Assembly (NCBI RefSeq): GCF_000701505.1
Contig: NZ_JNJB01000004.1
Coordinates: forward strand, 372,001-436,000
Source: Dyadobacter crusticola DSM 16708
Lineage (GTDB): Bacteria > Bacteroidota > Bacteroidia > Cytophagales > Spirosomataceae
Length of the DNA: 64,000 bases
Direction of reading: 5' to 3'
Below, piece after piece: positions 16,488 through 25,381 of the stretch (positions are counted from its first letter, which is position 1; each line of letters begins with the position of its first letter). The translations under genes and the position numbers were made by a program. The notes beneath the pieces were generated by a model. That model searched no databases, had not been told where the DNA came from, and saw nothing but the letters and a program-made list of their open reading frames with translations.

Positions 16488-17429
16488 ATGTCAATTTCAG
16501 TCAATGAGGCTTCGGTAGGAGCGGAAAAGAAAGCTCCGGATTACCTGGATCAGCTTGAAGCAGAAGCCATTTACATTATGCGCGAGGTAGCGGGACAGTT
16601 TGAACGCCCCGCACTGCTTTTTTCAGGTGGGAAGGACTCTATTACGCTGGTCCATCTTGCGCAAAAAGCATTTGCTCCCGGAAAAATCCCCTTTCCGCTG
16701 GTACACGTGGATACCGGCCATAATTTCATTGAAGCAATTGAATACCGCGATGAGCTTGCTGAGAAAATCGGCGCAAAGCTGATCGTGAGATATGTGGAAG
16801 ATACTATTAAAGTAAAAGGACTGAAAGAGCAAACCGGCAAGAATGCAAGCCGCAACTGGCTGCAAACCTTTACTTTGCTTGACACGATTGAAGAATTTGA
16901 ATTTGATGCCTGCATTGGCGGAGCCCGCCGGGACGAGGAAAAAGCGCGTGCAAAAGAGCGCATTTTCTCTTTCCGGGATGAATTCGGGCAATGGGACCCG
17001 AAACGCCAGCGTCCTGAATTGTGGAACCTGTTTAACGGAAGAATTCAGAAAGGTGAAAACGTACGCGTATTTCCAATTTCCAACTGGACTGAGCTGGACG
17101 TGTGGGCTTATCTGAAAAGAGAAGGTATTAAGCTTCCTTCCATCTACTTCGCCCACGAAAGAGAGCTGATTTTGCGCGACGGCAAATTGCTTAATAATAC
17201 GCCCGTCATCGAAAGCGACCCCGAAGATCAGATCGTAACGCGTCAGGTACGTTTCCGTACAGTCGGCGATATGACTTGCACGGCGGCGGTAGAATCAAGC
17301 GCAGCAACCCTGGATGAAGTAATTGCTGAAATTACAATCTCACGGATCAGCGAAAGAGGCGAAACCCGCATCGACGACCAGCAGACAGAAGCTGCGATGG
17401 AAGATCGTAAAAAGGGAGGGTATTTTTAA
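16488..17429 (+). CDS. cysD: Sulfate adenylyltransferase subunit 2 (CysD)
   Basis: A 313-residue ATP-sulfurylase small subunit. The PP-loop SGGKDSITLVHLA begins near residue 46, followed by LVHVDTGHNF. GGARRDEEKARAKERIFSFR is the conserved active-site stretch. The C-terminus RKKGGYF matches the family end. It makes APS from sulfate and ATP in complex with the GTPase CysN encoded next. Confidence 0.95.
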   Translation: MSISVNEASVGAEKKAPDYLDQLEAEAIYIMREVAGQFERPALLFSGGKDSITLVHLAQKAFAPGKIPFPLVHVDTGHNFIEAIEYRDELAEKIGAKLIVRYVEDTIKVKGLKEQTGKNASRNWLQTFTLLDTIEEFEFDACIGGARRDEEKARAKERIFSFRDEFGQWDPKRQRPELWNLFNGRIQKGENVRVFPISNWTELDVWAYLKREGIKLPSIYFAHERELILRDGKLLNNTPVIESDPEDQIVTRQVRFRTVGDMTCTAAVESSAATLDEVIAEITISRISERGETRIDDQQTEAAMEDRKKGGYF

Positions 17430-17442
17430 AGAAGAGGAAAGG

Positions 17443-17495
17443 GCCCTTCGACCGCGCTCAGGGTGACACGCTTCGACTGCGCTCAGCATGACAAA
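17443..17495. repeat. Interspersed repeat family A, two tandem copies
   Basis: Two copies in the same orientation, CTTCGACCGCGCTCAGGGTG and CTTCGACTGCGCTCAGCATG, each followed by ACA, lie between cysD and cysN. They are inverted relative to the first copy at 5886. Confidence 0.75.
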
Positions 17496-17500
17496 AGGTG

Positions 17501-17532
17501 TCATTCACTCATTCAATCATTCAATCATTCAA
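17501..17532. repeat. Four tandem TCATTCAA-type 8-mers upstream of cysN
   Basis: Four consecutive 8-base units (TCATTCAC once, TCATTCAA three times) end 9 bases before the GTG start of cysN. The array could affect spacing or folding of the ribosome-entry region. Confidence 0.7.
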
Positions 17533-17541
17533 AATTAAACC

Positions 17542-18786
17542 GTGGATTTACTAAGATTTATAACAGCAGGATCGGTTGACGATGGGAAAAGTACCTTGAT
17601 TGGCCGCTTGCTGTTTGATACAAAAAATATCCTGGCTGATCAGATGGAAGCCATTGAGCGTGCCAGCAAGACGCGAAATGCGGGTGAGATCGACCTCGCA
17701 TTGCTGACGGACGGACTTCGGTCTGAGCGTGAGCAAGGAATTACCATTGATGTAGCTTACAAATATTTCCAGACGCCAAACCGTAAGTTTATCAGTATCG
17801 ACGCACCGGGCCACATTCAGTATACCAGAAATATGGTAACGGGCGCTTCCAATGCAGACCTGGCTATCATTCTGGTTGACGCGCGCCACGGTGTGGTGGA
17901 ACAAACACGCAGACACTCGCTGATTGCCTCAATGCTGGGGATACCGCACGTGATCGTGGCTATCAACAAAATGGACCTGGTTGGAAACTCAGAAGATGCG
18001 TTTCTTGAAATCGCGAAATCCTATCAGGAACTTGCCCAGAAATTGGCGATCAAAGACCTGACGATCATTCCTGTAAGTGCATTGAATGGCGATAATATCG
18101 TAGACAGATCCACCAGCATGAATTGGTATACCGGCGAAACATTGCTTTCGGTCCTGGAAACTGTTAACGTATTGAAAGACCAGAATCTGGAAGACGGGCG
18201 CTTTGCGGTACAATATGTAATCCGTCCGCAAACTGACGAACTGCACGATTACCGCGGCTATGCCGGACGGGTTCAAAGCGGCAGCTTCAAAAAGGGCGAT
18301 TTGATTAAAGTTTTGCCTTCTGAGCAAGAATCTAAAATCGCTAAAATCGAATTTGGCGGAAACGAAATAGAGGAAGCCTCTGTTCTAGAATCTGTAACGA
18401 TATTGCTGGAAGACGATATCGATATCAGCCGCGGAGATACCATCGTTTCATTGAACAATGCGCCTATCGTGAGCCAGGACATTGAAGCGCTGGTTTGCTG
18501 GATGGACGACAGGAAGCCGCTGAAAGCAGGAAGCAAATACATTTTACAACACGGTACTGCCCGCTCCCGCTGTTCAATCCGTGACATTGAATATCAGATC
18601 GATATCAACTCTTACGAAAAGATCGACGAAGTTGACAGCTTGAAGCTGAATGACGTTGCAAGGATTATACTAAGAACAGCCCAGCCGATAGCTTACGATC
18701 CCTACCAGAAAAACCGCGCAAACGGCGCAGCAATTCTGATCGACGAGACATCAAATGTGACTGTTGGGGCCTGCATGATTGAGTAA
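17542..18786 (+). CDS. cysN: Sulfate adenylyltransferase subunit 1 (CysN GTPase)
   Basis: A 414-residue EF-Tu-like GTPase starting at GTG 17542. The P-loop GSVDDGKST is at residues 10-18, the G3 motif DAPGH near 87 and NKMD near 133; two beta-barrel domains follow. GTP hydrolysis drives APS formation by CysD. The length shows that no APS kinase (CysC) domain is fused. The chosen GTG places the P-loop at the usual distance from the N-terminus. Confidence 0.94.
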   Translation: MDLLRFITAGSVDDGKSTLIGRLLFDTKNILADQMEAIERASKTRNAGEIDLALLTDGLRSEREQGITIDVAYKYFQTPNRKFISIDAPGHIQYTRNMVTGASNADLAIILVDARHGVVEQTRRHSLIASMLGIPHVIVAINKMDLVGNSEDAFLEIAKSYQELAQKLAIKDLTIIPVSALNGDNIVDRSTSMNWYTGETLLSVLETVNVLKDQNLEDGRFAVQYVIRPQTDELHDYRGYAGRVQSGSFKKGDLIKVLPSEQESKIAKIEFGGNEIEEASVLESVTILLEDDIDISRGDTIVSLNNAPIVSQDIEALVCWMDDRKPLKAGSKYILQHGTARSRCSIRDIEYQIDINSYEKIDEVDSLKLNDVARIILRTAQPIAYDPYQKNRANGAAILIDETSNVTVGACMIE

Positions 18787-18873
18787 CCCTTAGACCGCCC
18801 GGCGGCCAGGTGCACTCAGGGCGACAAAGCCGAAGCAATTGTCAGGCTGAGCGTAGTCGAAGCCCTTTCACGG
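18787..18873. repeat. Interspersed repeat family A, long and short copies
   Basis: A long-form copy with the GC-rich core CCGCCCGGCGGCCAGG (about 18794-18809) and a short inverted copy GGCTGAGCGTAGTCGAAGCC (about 18844-18863) lie between cysN and the sulfite reductase. Confidence 0.7.
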
Positions 18874-18887
18874 CGACCAAAAATATA

Positions 18888-18901
18888 CTATTCCGATAGA
18901 C
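18888..18901 (+). promoter_or_regulatory. Short dyad CTATTCCGATAG before sulfite reductase
   Basis: CTAT and ATAG are separated by four bases at 18888-18899, followed by AC, giving ATAGAC. The same ATAGAC occurs at 12329-12334 before the first gene of the cluster. It is a weak candidate operator for sulfur control. Confidence 0.25.
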
Positions 18902-18926
18902 GTTTAGAATACCCAGAATATCAACC

Positions 18927-21155
18927 ATGAGCGAAATCATCATCTCTGACAAAGTATCCGCCGTTGCAAAGCGTGATATCATTGATTTGAACAACAAAAT
19001 CAATGCATTTAATACGGGTGAAACACCGGAAGAAGCATTCCGCAAGTTTCGTCTGACACGCGGTGTATACGGTCAGCGCCAGCCTGGTGTGCAAATGATC
19101 CGTATTAAACTACCTTACGGGCGTATCACTGCCGACCAGCTTGTCCGCATTGCGGATACTTCCGACAAATTCGCGACCGGAAACCTGCACGCGACCACGC
19201 GCCAGGATATTCAGCTGCACTTCGTAAAGCTTGCGGATTCACCACAATTGTGGGCGGACCTGGAAGATGCGGGAATTACGCTGAAAGAGGCTTGTGGAAA
19301 CACGATTCGCAATGTAACTGCGTCCTCTATCGCAGGTATTGATCCGGATGAGCCTTTCGATGTAACCCCGCTTACCCATTCGATTTTCCAATATTTCCTC
19401 CGCAATCCGATCAATCAGGATATGGGAAGGAAATTCAAGATAGCGGTATCCTCTTCCGAAAAAGACTCTGCGCTTGCATTCATTCACGATGTTGGATTGA
19501 TTGCCAAAATGGGTGTTAATGAAGCTGGCGAGCCTGTAAAAGGCTTTAAAGTGCTGATCGGAGGCGGCTTGGGTGCGCAACCTTTCTCAGCACAAACGGC
19601 TTTTGAGTTCCTCGAAGAAAAAGATGTAATTCCTTTTATAGAAGCATTGCTCCGCGTTTTCGACCGGTACGGAGAACGCGTGCGCCGCCACAAGGCACGT
19701 ATGAAGTTTCTTCTGAATGACCTTGGTCTTGAAGAAATGATGGCGCGCGTAGAAGAACAACGCGTTGCTTTGAAAAACAAAGTTTTTACCATTCCTGAGG
19801 ACCTTTTTGGCACCAAAGAAATCGAGTCGATCACTTATGCGCCTCGCCCTTCATTGAGCGAAGCTGAAATTTTGAAGATTGCAGCGGAAAGCATTGAGGC
19901 TGATAAATTGGACATCTTCACAAAATGGCTGCGCACCAACACTTTTGAACAAAAACAAAAAGGCTGGTATGCAGTGCAATTGCGGGTATTACTGGGAGAT
20001 ATGAACTCCAATATCGCCCGCAGCCTGGCTGATGTTGTACGCAAGTACGCAGCCGACGATATCCGCGTAACAGTAAACCAAGGCTATATTCTCCGTTTTG
20101 TGAAAGGTGAAGACCTGGTTGCGATTTACCACGAACTGGCTAAGCTTGGACTGGTTACTCCTGGTTTTGACAGTACAATGGACATTACTACCTGCCCGGG
20201 TACGGATACCTGTAACCTGGCGATTTCCAGCAGCTACGGAATTACCCGTGTACTGGAAGATGTAATGCGTGACGAATACCCTGAAATGATTTACAATCAG
20301 GATATTAAGATTAAAATCAGCGGCTGTATGAATGGCTGCGGGCAGCATAATGCATCTAACATCGGTTTCCACGGAAGCTCGATCAAAAATGGCAAGCTGG
20401 TGCTTCCTGCATTGCAGGTACTGCTGGGCGGCGGCTTTACAGGCGACGGTATTGGGCTGATCGGCGATAAGGTGATCAAGGTACCTACGAAACGCGGCCC
20501 GGAAGCTTTAAGGATGCTTTTTGATGATTACGAAGCCAATGCATTTGACGGTGAGTATTACAATCAATACTACCAACGCCAGACCAAGAATTACTTTTTC
20601 CAACTGCTGAAACCACTCGCTGACCTCTCGACATTACAAGACGACGATTACCGCGACTGGGACCACGATGAATTGTTCAAAACAGAAATCGGTGTAGGTG
20701 AATGCGCGAGCGTACTGGTTGACCTGGTTGCTACGACGATCACAGAAGGTCAGGAAAAGTTGAACCTGGCAAAAGAGAATTTTGAGTCTGGTATCTGGGC
20801 GGATGCCATTTACCACGCGTATAATGTGCTTATTACTGGTGCAAAGGGATTGTTGATGACGAAAGATGTAAATACCAACACGCAATATGGTATTGTCAAC
20901 GATTTCGAAACGAATTTCGGACAGGATTTCAAGTACGAAACACCTGCTGAATTTCTGCTTCCTGAAAAAGCCGAGACTCCATTCAAATCGCTGGCTTTCA
21001 GTATCAATAAATTTGAACCGACGGAGGCATTTGCAACTTACTTTATCAGTACTGCTGCTCAGTTCCTCGATTTTGTCAGAAATACCCGCGAAAGCCAGCT
21101 TGCAGAAACAGGCGAACCGGTATTGCAGGAGCTTTCATTCGGAAAAGATAGTTAA
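18927..21155 (+). CDS. Siroheme sulfite reductase with C-terminal HEPN-like domain
   Basis: A 742-residue protein. Residues about 30-580 form a nitrite/sulfite reductase with two ferredoxin-like and two siroheme/4Fe-4S halves. Cluster cysteines are C423 and C429 (CPGTDTC) and C467 and C471 (CMNGC). TGNLHATTRQDIQLHF is the siroheme-binding stretch. Residues about 590-742 are extra relative to the family, all helical, with EGQEKLNLAKENFESGIW, AIYHAYN and a downstream LLMTKDV, resembling a HEPN fold. It reduces sulfite to sulfide with six electrons; no flavoprotein partner is adjacent, so ferredoxin is a likely donor. The siroheme gene cobA follows. Confidence 0.88.
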   Translation: MSEIIISDKVSAVAKRDIIDLNNKINAFNTGETPEEAFRKFRLTRGVYGQRQPGVQMIRIKLPYGRITADQLVRIADTSDKFATGNLHATTRQDIQLHFVKLADSPQLWADLEDAGITLKEACGNTIRNVTASSIAGIDPDEPFDVTPLTHSIFQYFLRNPINQDMGRKFKIAVSSSEKDSALAFIHDVGLIAKMGVNEAGEPVKGFKVLIGGGLGAQPFSAQTAFEFLEEKDVIPFIEALLRVFDRYGERVRRHKARMKFLLNDLGLEEMMARVEEQRVALKNKVFTIPEDLFGTKEIESITYAPRPSLSEAEILKIAAESIEADKLDIFTKWLRTNTFEQKQKGWYAVQLRVLLGDMNSNIARSLADVVRKYAADDIRVTVNQGYILRFVKGEDLVAIYHELAKLGLVTPGFDSTMDITTCPGTDTCNLAISSSYGITRVLEDVMRDEYPEMIYNQDIKIKISGCMNGCGQHNASNIGFHGSSIKNGKLVLPALQVLLGGGFTGDGIGLIGDKVIKVPTKRGPEALRMLFDDYEANAFDGEYYNQYYQRQTKNYFFQLLKPLADLSTLQDDDYRDWDHDELFKTEIGVGECASVLVDLVATTITEGQEKLNLAKENFESGIWADAIYHAYNVLITGAKGLLMTKDVNTNTQYGIVNDFETNFGQDFKYETPAEFLLPEKAETPFKSLAFSINKFEPTEAFATYFISTAAQFLDFVRNTRESQLAETGEPVLQELSFGKDS

Positions 21156-21158
21156 AAC

Positions 21159-21223
21159 GGCTTTCAGCAGTCGGCAGTCGGCTCGAAAAGTTGATAGCCG
21201 ATTGCCGACAGCCGAAGTTCTCA
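21159..21223. repeat. Repeat family B copy before cobA
   Basis: CGGCTTTCAGCAGTCGGCAG and nearby AGTCGGCTC face GATAGCCGATTGCCGACAGC and CGAAGTTCTC. The right arm ends 3 bases before the cobA ATG, and its AGCCGAAGTTCTC is identical to that before metZ. Confidence 0.75.
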
Positions 21224-21226
21224 GAT

Positions 21227-21991
21227 ATGAAACTTACATTAATCGGTGCAGGGCCGGGAGATCCGGACTTGATCACCTTAAAGGGAGTTAAGGCGCTGCA
21301 AAAAGCCAAAGTCGTATTATACGATTCCCTTGCTCATCCCGCTCTTCTTGATTATTGCCCAGACGATTGCATTAAGATTCTCGTAGGTAAACGCTTTGGC
21401 AAAACCAGCTGCGGACAGGATGAAATCAATGACCTGATCGTAGAGAAAGCAATGCAGTACGGGGAAGTCGTGCGTCTTAAAGGCGGCGATTCTTTCATCT
21501 TCGGCCGCGGCTATGAGGAAGTGATTTTTGCTGCGGAACATGGGATCGAATCAGAGATCATTCCCGGCATTTCCAGTAGCTATGCGGTTCCTGCACTGGC
21601 CGGGATTCCGCTGACTTCACGTGGTGTAAGTGAAAGTTTTTGGGTGATAACAGGCACTACCAAAGCGCACGAGCTCTCAAAGGACCTGCATTTAGCTGCG
21701 CAATCTTCTGCAACCGTGGTAGTACTGATGGGGCTTCACAAGCTGGAAGAGATCGTGGAAATGTATTCAGGATTGAACAAAATGGACGAGCCTGTTGCGA
21801 TCATTCAAAATGGCACACTGGAAAACCAGAAGGTAGTTACCGGTAAAATCAGTAACATTCTGCCGCTTTCAAAAGTGAGTGAGATCGGCTCTCCCGCCAT
21901 CATGGTAATTGGAAAAGTAGCCGCTTTACCAGATTTATCAATTCAGAAGGTAAAGGAAATGATGCAGCGGAGCAACTCCGTTACAGGCTGA
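21227..21991 (+). CDS. cobA: Uroporphyrinogen-III C-methyltransferase (siroheme branch)
   Basis: A 254-residue SUMT when started at ATG 21227, where the protein begins MKLTLIGAGPGDPDLITLKG. A longer in-frame start at 21191 would lie inside the repeat and is rejected. Other motifs are LKGGDSFIFGRG and the SAM-binding PGISSSYAVPALAGIPLT. It methylates uroporphyrinogen III twice to precorrin-2, the siroheme precursor needed by the sulfite reductase upstream. Full-length precorrin-2 dehydrogenase/ferrochelatase is not encoded in the window. Confidence 0.94.
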   Translation: MKLTLIGAGPGDPDLITLKGVKALQKAKVVLYDSLAHPALLDYCPDDCIKILVGKRFGKTSCGQDEINDLIVEKAMQYGEVVRLKGGDSFIFGRGYEEVIFAAEHGIESEIIPGISSSYAVPALAGIPLTSRGVSESFWVITGTTKAHELSKDLHLAAQSSATVVVLMGLHKLEEIVEMYSGLNKMDEPVAIIQNGTLENQKVVTGKISNILPLSKVSEIGSPAIMVIGKVAALPDLSIQKVKEMMQRSNSVTG

Positions 21992-21993
21992 GG

Positions 21994-22332
21994 TCAGAGC
22001 AGCCTGATCAACCAGTTCAGATCAACAACGCTCCCCTTTTGGTGAAATTCAAGAAAATAGATAATCCCCGCTAAAATCACGTAGCTGATAAATAGCCACT
22101 TCTTTTTGATCTCGTACTGATCGTGATGGTGAAAATAATCGTAAACCATCGCAGCTGTGAACCCGAAGATCATCAATGCAAAAGAAAGCAGCCCACAATC
22201 CTGCCGGTACTGCATATAGGTATGCAATGCAGGTGCGCCCAGAATCAGGTACAGCAGCCACATACCGAAGCCCATTCTGTACAGGTACACGCTCAGGCGG
22301 CGATCATTTTTGATGTCAAATAATCCTTCCAA
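21994..22332 (-). CDS. Small membrane protein of unknown function
   Basis: A 112-residue protein with about three hydrophobic helices (MWLLYLILGAPAL, LLSFALMIFGFTAAMVY, LFISYVILAGIIYFL) and a histidine cluster YFHHHDQYE between the second and third. It is convergent with cobA, with 2 bases between stops. I recognise no family; a simple inner-membrane protein is likely. Confidence 0.6.
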   Translation of the reverse strand: MEGLFDIKNDRRLSVYLYRMGFGMWLLYLILGAPALHTYMQYRQDCGLLSFALMIFGFTAAMVYDYFHHHDQYEIKKKWLFISYVILAGIIYFLEFHQKGSVVDLNWLIRLL

Positions 22333-22439
22333 AACAGTCTACGCAAGTGTTTGAAAGAGTGAATCTAACAAAATTTACGAACAAAGGCAACGTTTCGTTT
22401 ATACATAATATATAGTTATTATTGTATAAAATTGTTTTA

Positions 22440-23342
22440 ATGAAGCAACCCTTCTCGAAATTACTTTTCGTAGTACTGAATCAGATTTCCCTTTTATCAT
22501 GGAAAAACGCGTACCGGCTCTCTGATTTTCTTTGCTGGTCGATCTTTCAGGTTGCTGGCTATCGAAAGAAGATAATCTATGAGAATTTACAAAAGAGCTT
22601 TCCTGATAAGACGGAAGCGGAGCTGAGCTGCATTGTAAAAGCTTTTCACCTGCATTTCACAGATCTGATCGTTGAAACGATCAAATTCAAGACTGCTACG
22701 CCGCAATGCGTTCGCGAGCGACTGCAAGGTGATATCAGCGTAATGGACCATTATTACTCCGATAAACGGAATATCATCTACCTCATGGGGCACCGGGGCA
22801 ACTGGGAGCTTGCCAATCTTTTCTCCTCTCTTTGCTTTACCCACGAATGCATTGTCGTATACCGGCCACTGCAAAATGAGGCTTCTGACAAATGGTTTCG
22901 CGATCTTCGCACGCGGTTTGGCGCAGTGCTGGTGTCGATGGACAACATCTTTAAAGAACTTCAGAAACCACGCGAAAAGCCGTACGTCGTGGTGCTCGCA
23001 AACGATCAATCACCCAATCCTAAAACCGCATTCTGGACGCAATTTCTGAATCAGGATACGGGCGTTTTCAGAGGAGTGGAAACCATTGCGAGAAGGTACA
23101 ACCTCACGGTACTTTATGCAGATTTTATCAAAGTCGCTAACAAAAGAGGCTATTACAAGGTAAATATCTGCACCATTACAGATTGCCCCAAAGAAATTCC
23201 CAACAATGCAATCCTCGAAAAGCAGCTCCGGATTTTGGAGCAGAATATAGAAATGCAGCCGCATAACTGGCTGTGGAGCCACCGGAGATGGAAACATACC
23301 AGGCCAGAAAACCTGAAACCGGAACAGATATTACGACAATAA
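22440..23342 (+). CDS. LpxL/HtrB-type lysophospholipid acyltransferase, copy 1
   Basis: A 300-residue protein started at ATG 22440 (an upstream TTG at 22422 is in frame but less likely). The catalytic HX4E motif is in MGHRGNWELAN near residue 117, and the family C-terminus PHNWLWSHRRWKH is present. An N-terminal hydrophobic segment anchors it to the inner membrane. Such enzymes add secondary acyl chains to lipid A, or make ornithine or other amino lipids. It is followed by a paralogue. Confidence 0.85.
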   Translation: MKQPFSKLLFVVLNQISLLSWKNAYRLSDFLCWSIFQVAGYRKKIIYENLQKSFPDKTEAELSCIVKAFHLHFTDLIVETIKFKTATPQCVRERLQGDISVMDHYYSDKRNIIYLMGHRGNWELANLFSSLCFTHECIVVYRPLQNEASDKWFRDLRTRFGAVLVSMDNIFKELQKPREKPYVVVLANDQSPNPKTAFWTQFLNQDTGVFRGVETIARRYNLTVLYADFIKVANKRGYYKVNICTITDCPKEIPNNAILEKQLRILEQNIEMQPHNWLWSHRRWKHTRPENLKPEQILRQ

Positions 23343-23416
23343 ACACCTGATAGCTTTCAAAATCTGACCGGAACTATTTCTTTTGCAGAATTGCTTTCTT
23401 TGCAAAGAATTAGGTA

Positions 23417-24331
23417 ATGAGGACATTTTCTACCAGACTTTTACTGGTGCTTCTTACAGCGATTTCGAAGCTCTCCTGGAAGAGGTTATACAAGCTTTCT
23501 GATATATTTCGGTATTTGATATTCAATGTGGGACGATACCGGAGAAATGTAATTTTCAGTAATTTAAAGAATAGCTTCCCTACTTACAGCAATGAGCAAG
23601 TACAGGGAATTGCTAAACAATACTATAAGAACTTTACGGATATCATTTTTGAAACAGTAAAAATGATATCCATTTCCAAGGAGGACCTGCTTCAAAGGTT
23701 TGACCTTGAAATGCCGATCCTGGACCATTATTATGAAAGAGGGCAAAATGTGGTGGTGATGGCAGGTCACCTGGGCAACTGGGAAATGCTGAACCTGTTT
23801 GCCTCCGCCAAATTATCCTATCAAATCATCGTCGTTTATCACGAGCTTGCGAATGATGTATTTGATGATTGGTTCCGGAGTTTCCGTACCCGCTTTGGCA
23901 CTGAAATGGTTCCTATGAAAGACGCGATCAGCAAAGCACTTGAACCGCGTGACAAACCGTTCCTCTTTGTGCTGATCAACGACCAGTCGCCGGTTCCGGA
24001 AAAAGCTTACTGGACAAAATTCCTGCACCAGGATACCGGCTTTTTCAGAGGAGGCGAACTGATCGCCCGCAGGCTGAATGCGCCGGTACTGTATATGGGA
24101 ATTTCCAAAAGCAGAACGAAAAGGGGCTTTTACAGAGCCAGCTTCAAACTGATCACCGAAACGCCGAGGCTGGAACCGACCAATGCAATTCTGCAAAGTC
24201 AGATCGAGCATTTGGAAGAAGATATTATTGCGCAGCCGGACAACTGGTTGTGGAGCCACCGCCGCTGGAAGCACTGCCGGCCGGCTAACCTTTTACCATC
24301 TCAAATCCAACAGGAAATCAAAGTTGAATAA
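23417..24331 (+). CDS. LpxL/HtrB-type lysophospholipid acyltransferase, copy 2
   Basis: A 304-residue paralogue of the preceding gene, with HX4E in AGHLGNWEMLN near residue 117 and PDNWLWSHRRWKH at the C-terminus. The shared FRDLRTRFG/FRSFRTRFG and HQDTGFFRG/NQDTGVFRG segments show a tandem duplication with clear divergence, so the two may act at different acyl positions or on different lipids. Its end overlaps the next gene by 8 bases. Confidence 0.85.
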   Translation: MRTFSTRLLLVLLTAISKLSWKRLYKLSDIFRYLIFNVGRYRRNVIFSNLKNSFPTYSNEQVQGIAKQYYKNFTDIIFETVKMISISKEDLLQRFDLEMPILDHYYERGQNVVVMAGHLGNWEMLNLFASAKLSYQIIVVYHELANDVFDDWFRSFRTRFGTEMVPMKDAISKALEPRDKPFLFVLINDQSPVPEKAYWTKFLHQDTGFFRGGELIARRLNAPVLYMGISKSRTKRGFYRASFKLITETPRLEPTNAILQSQIEHLEEDIIAQPDNWLWSHRRWKHCRPANLLPSQIQQEIKVE

Positions 24332-25337
24332 ACCTGTCAAATTTCTCATTATCCGCTTTTCCTCCATTGGTGACATCGTTCTGACCACCCCGGTGATCAG
24401 GTGCCTTAAACAACAGCATCCGAACGCAGAAATCCATTTCGTGGTAAAAAAGAAATTCAGGCAGGTCGTGGAACATAATCCTTACATTGACCACCTGCAT
24501 TTGTTGGATAACAATCTGGATGAGCTCGTTAAAACCTTCAAAAACGAACATTTCGATTACATCATTGATCTGCACAAAACGCTGCGCTCTTACCTGCTCC
24601 GCTTCAAGCTCCGCCGCCCTACCCTGACGTTCCGGAAGCTGTCTGTCGAGAAGCTGATTATGAACCGTTTCAAGATCGATCTGCTGCCGAAAGGAGTTCA
24701 CATTGTGGAGAGAAATCTGAAAGCGGTCGCGCCGCTGGGGATCAAAAACGATAACCGGCCGGTAGATTATTTTATTTCTCCGGAAGAAGAAGTGCCGCTT
24801 TCCAGTTTGCCGCTCACACACCAGGCAGGCTATATCGCATTTGTGATCGGCGGGCAGCATTTCACGAAAAGAATGCCGCCTGAGAAAATCATCCGGATTT
24901 GTAAAGAGATCAATAAACCCATCGTTTTGCTGGGTGGCCCGGAAGACGCTGACGTAGCGAAGCTTGTGGTCGGATCCTGTGACGAAAAAGTGCTGGATAC
25001 CTGCGGCAAATACAGCCTCAACCAATCCGTGTCGCTATTGAAATCGGCAGGATCTGTCATTGCGCACGACACCGGACTAATGCACATTGCCGGTGCCTTC
25101 AACAAACCCATTGTATCGGTTTGGGGAGGTACTTCGCCGGATCATTTCGGTGTGTGGCCATACCTGAATACAGCTCAGGTTATCGCGGAAGTGAAGGAGT
25201 TGTCGTGTCATCCATGCAGCAATTTCGGATTGCCAGCCTGCCCCAGAAAGCACTTCAAATGCATGTGGGACCAGGACGAGCACCTTATTGCCGGAAGTGC
25301 GGTGAAAATGTTTGATGAAACAAGTTTGGGCAAATAA
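24324..25337 (+). CDS. Glycosyltransferase family 9 (heptosyltransferase-like)
   Basis: A 337-residue GT9 protein. The likely start is TTG 24324, inside the last codons of the previous gene, giving MNKPVKFLIIRFSSIGDIVL, the usual family N-terminus; a start at 24183 would be wholly inside the acyltransferase. Motifs DTGLMHIA and SVWGGTSPDHFG form the nucleotide-sugar site. Four cysteines follow in CHPCSNFGLPAC and HFKCMW. It probably transfers a heptose-like sugar to lipopolysaccharide core, in line with the acyltransferases before it. Confidence 0.86.
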   Translation: MNKPVKFLIIRFSSIGDIVLTTPVIRCLKQQHPNAEIHFVVKKKFRQVVEHNPYIDHLHLLDNNLDELVKTFKNEHFDYIIDLHKTLRSYLLRFKLRRPTLTFRKLSVEKLIMNRFKIDLLPKGVHIVERNLKAVAPLGIKNDNRPVDYFISPEEEVPLSSLPLTHQAGYIAFVIGGQHFTKRMPPEKIIRICKEINKPIVLLGGPEDADVAKLVVGSCDEKVLDTCGKYSLNQSVSLLKSAGSVIAHDTGLMHIAGAFNKPIVSVWGGTSPDHFGVWPYLNTAQVIAEVKELSCHPCSNFGLPACPRKHFKCMWDQDEHLIAGSAVKMFDETSLGK

Positions 25338-25381
25338 GTGTTGGAAGTCACAGGTAATTATCAGTTGAATATCGAGATATA

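Noticed and set aside
21191-21226. Longer N-terminus for CobA
   Set aside because: The added residues are encoded by the family B repeat; the conserved start is ATG 21227.
24318-25025. 235-codon minus-strand frame opposite the GT9 gene
   Set aside because: Antisense shadow of a gene with full GT9 motifs.
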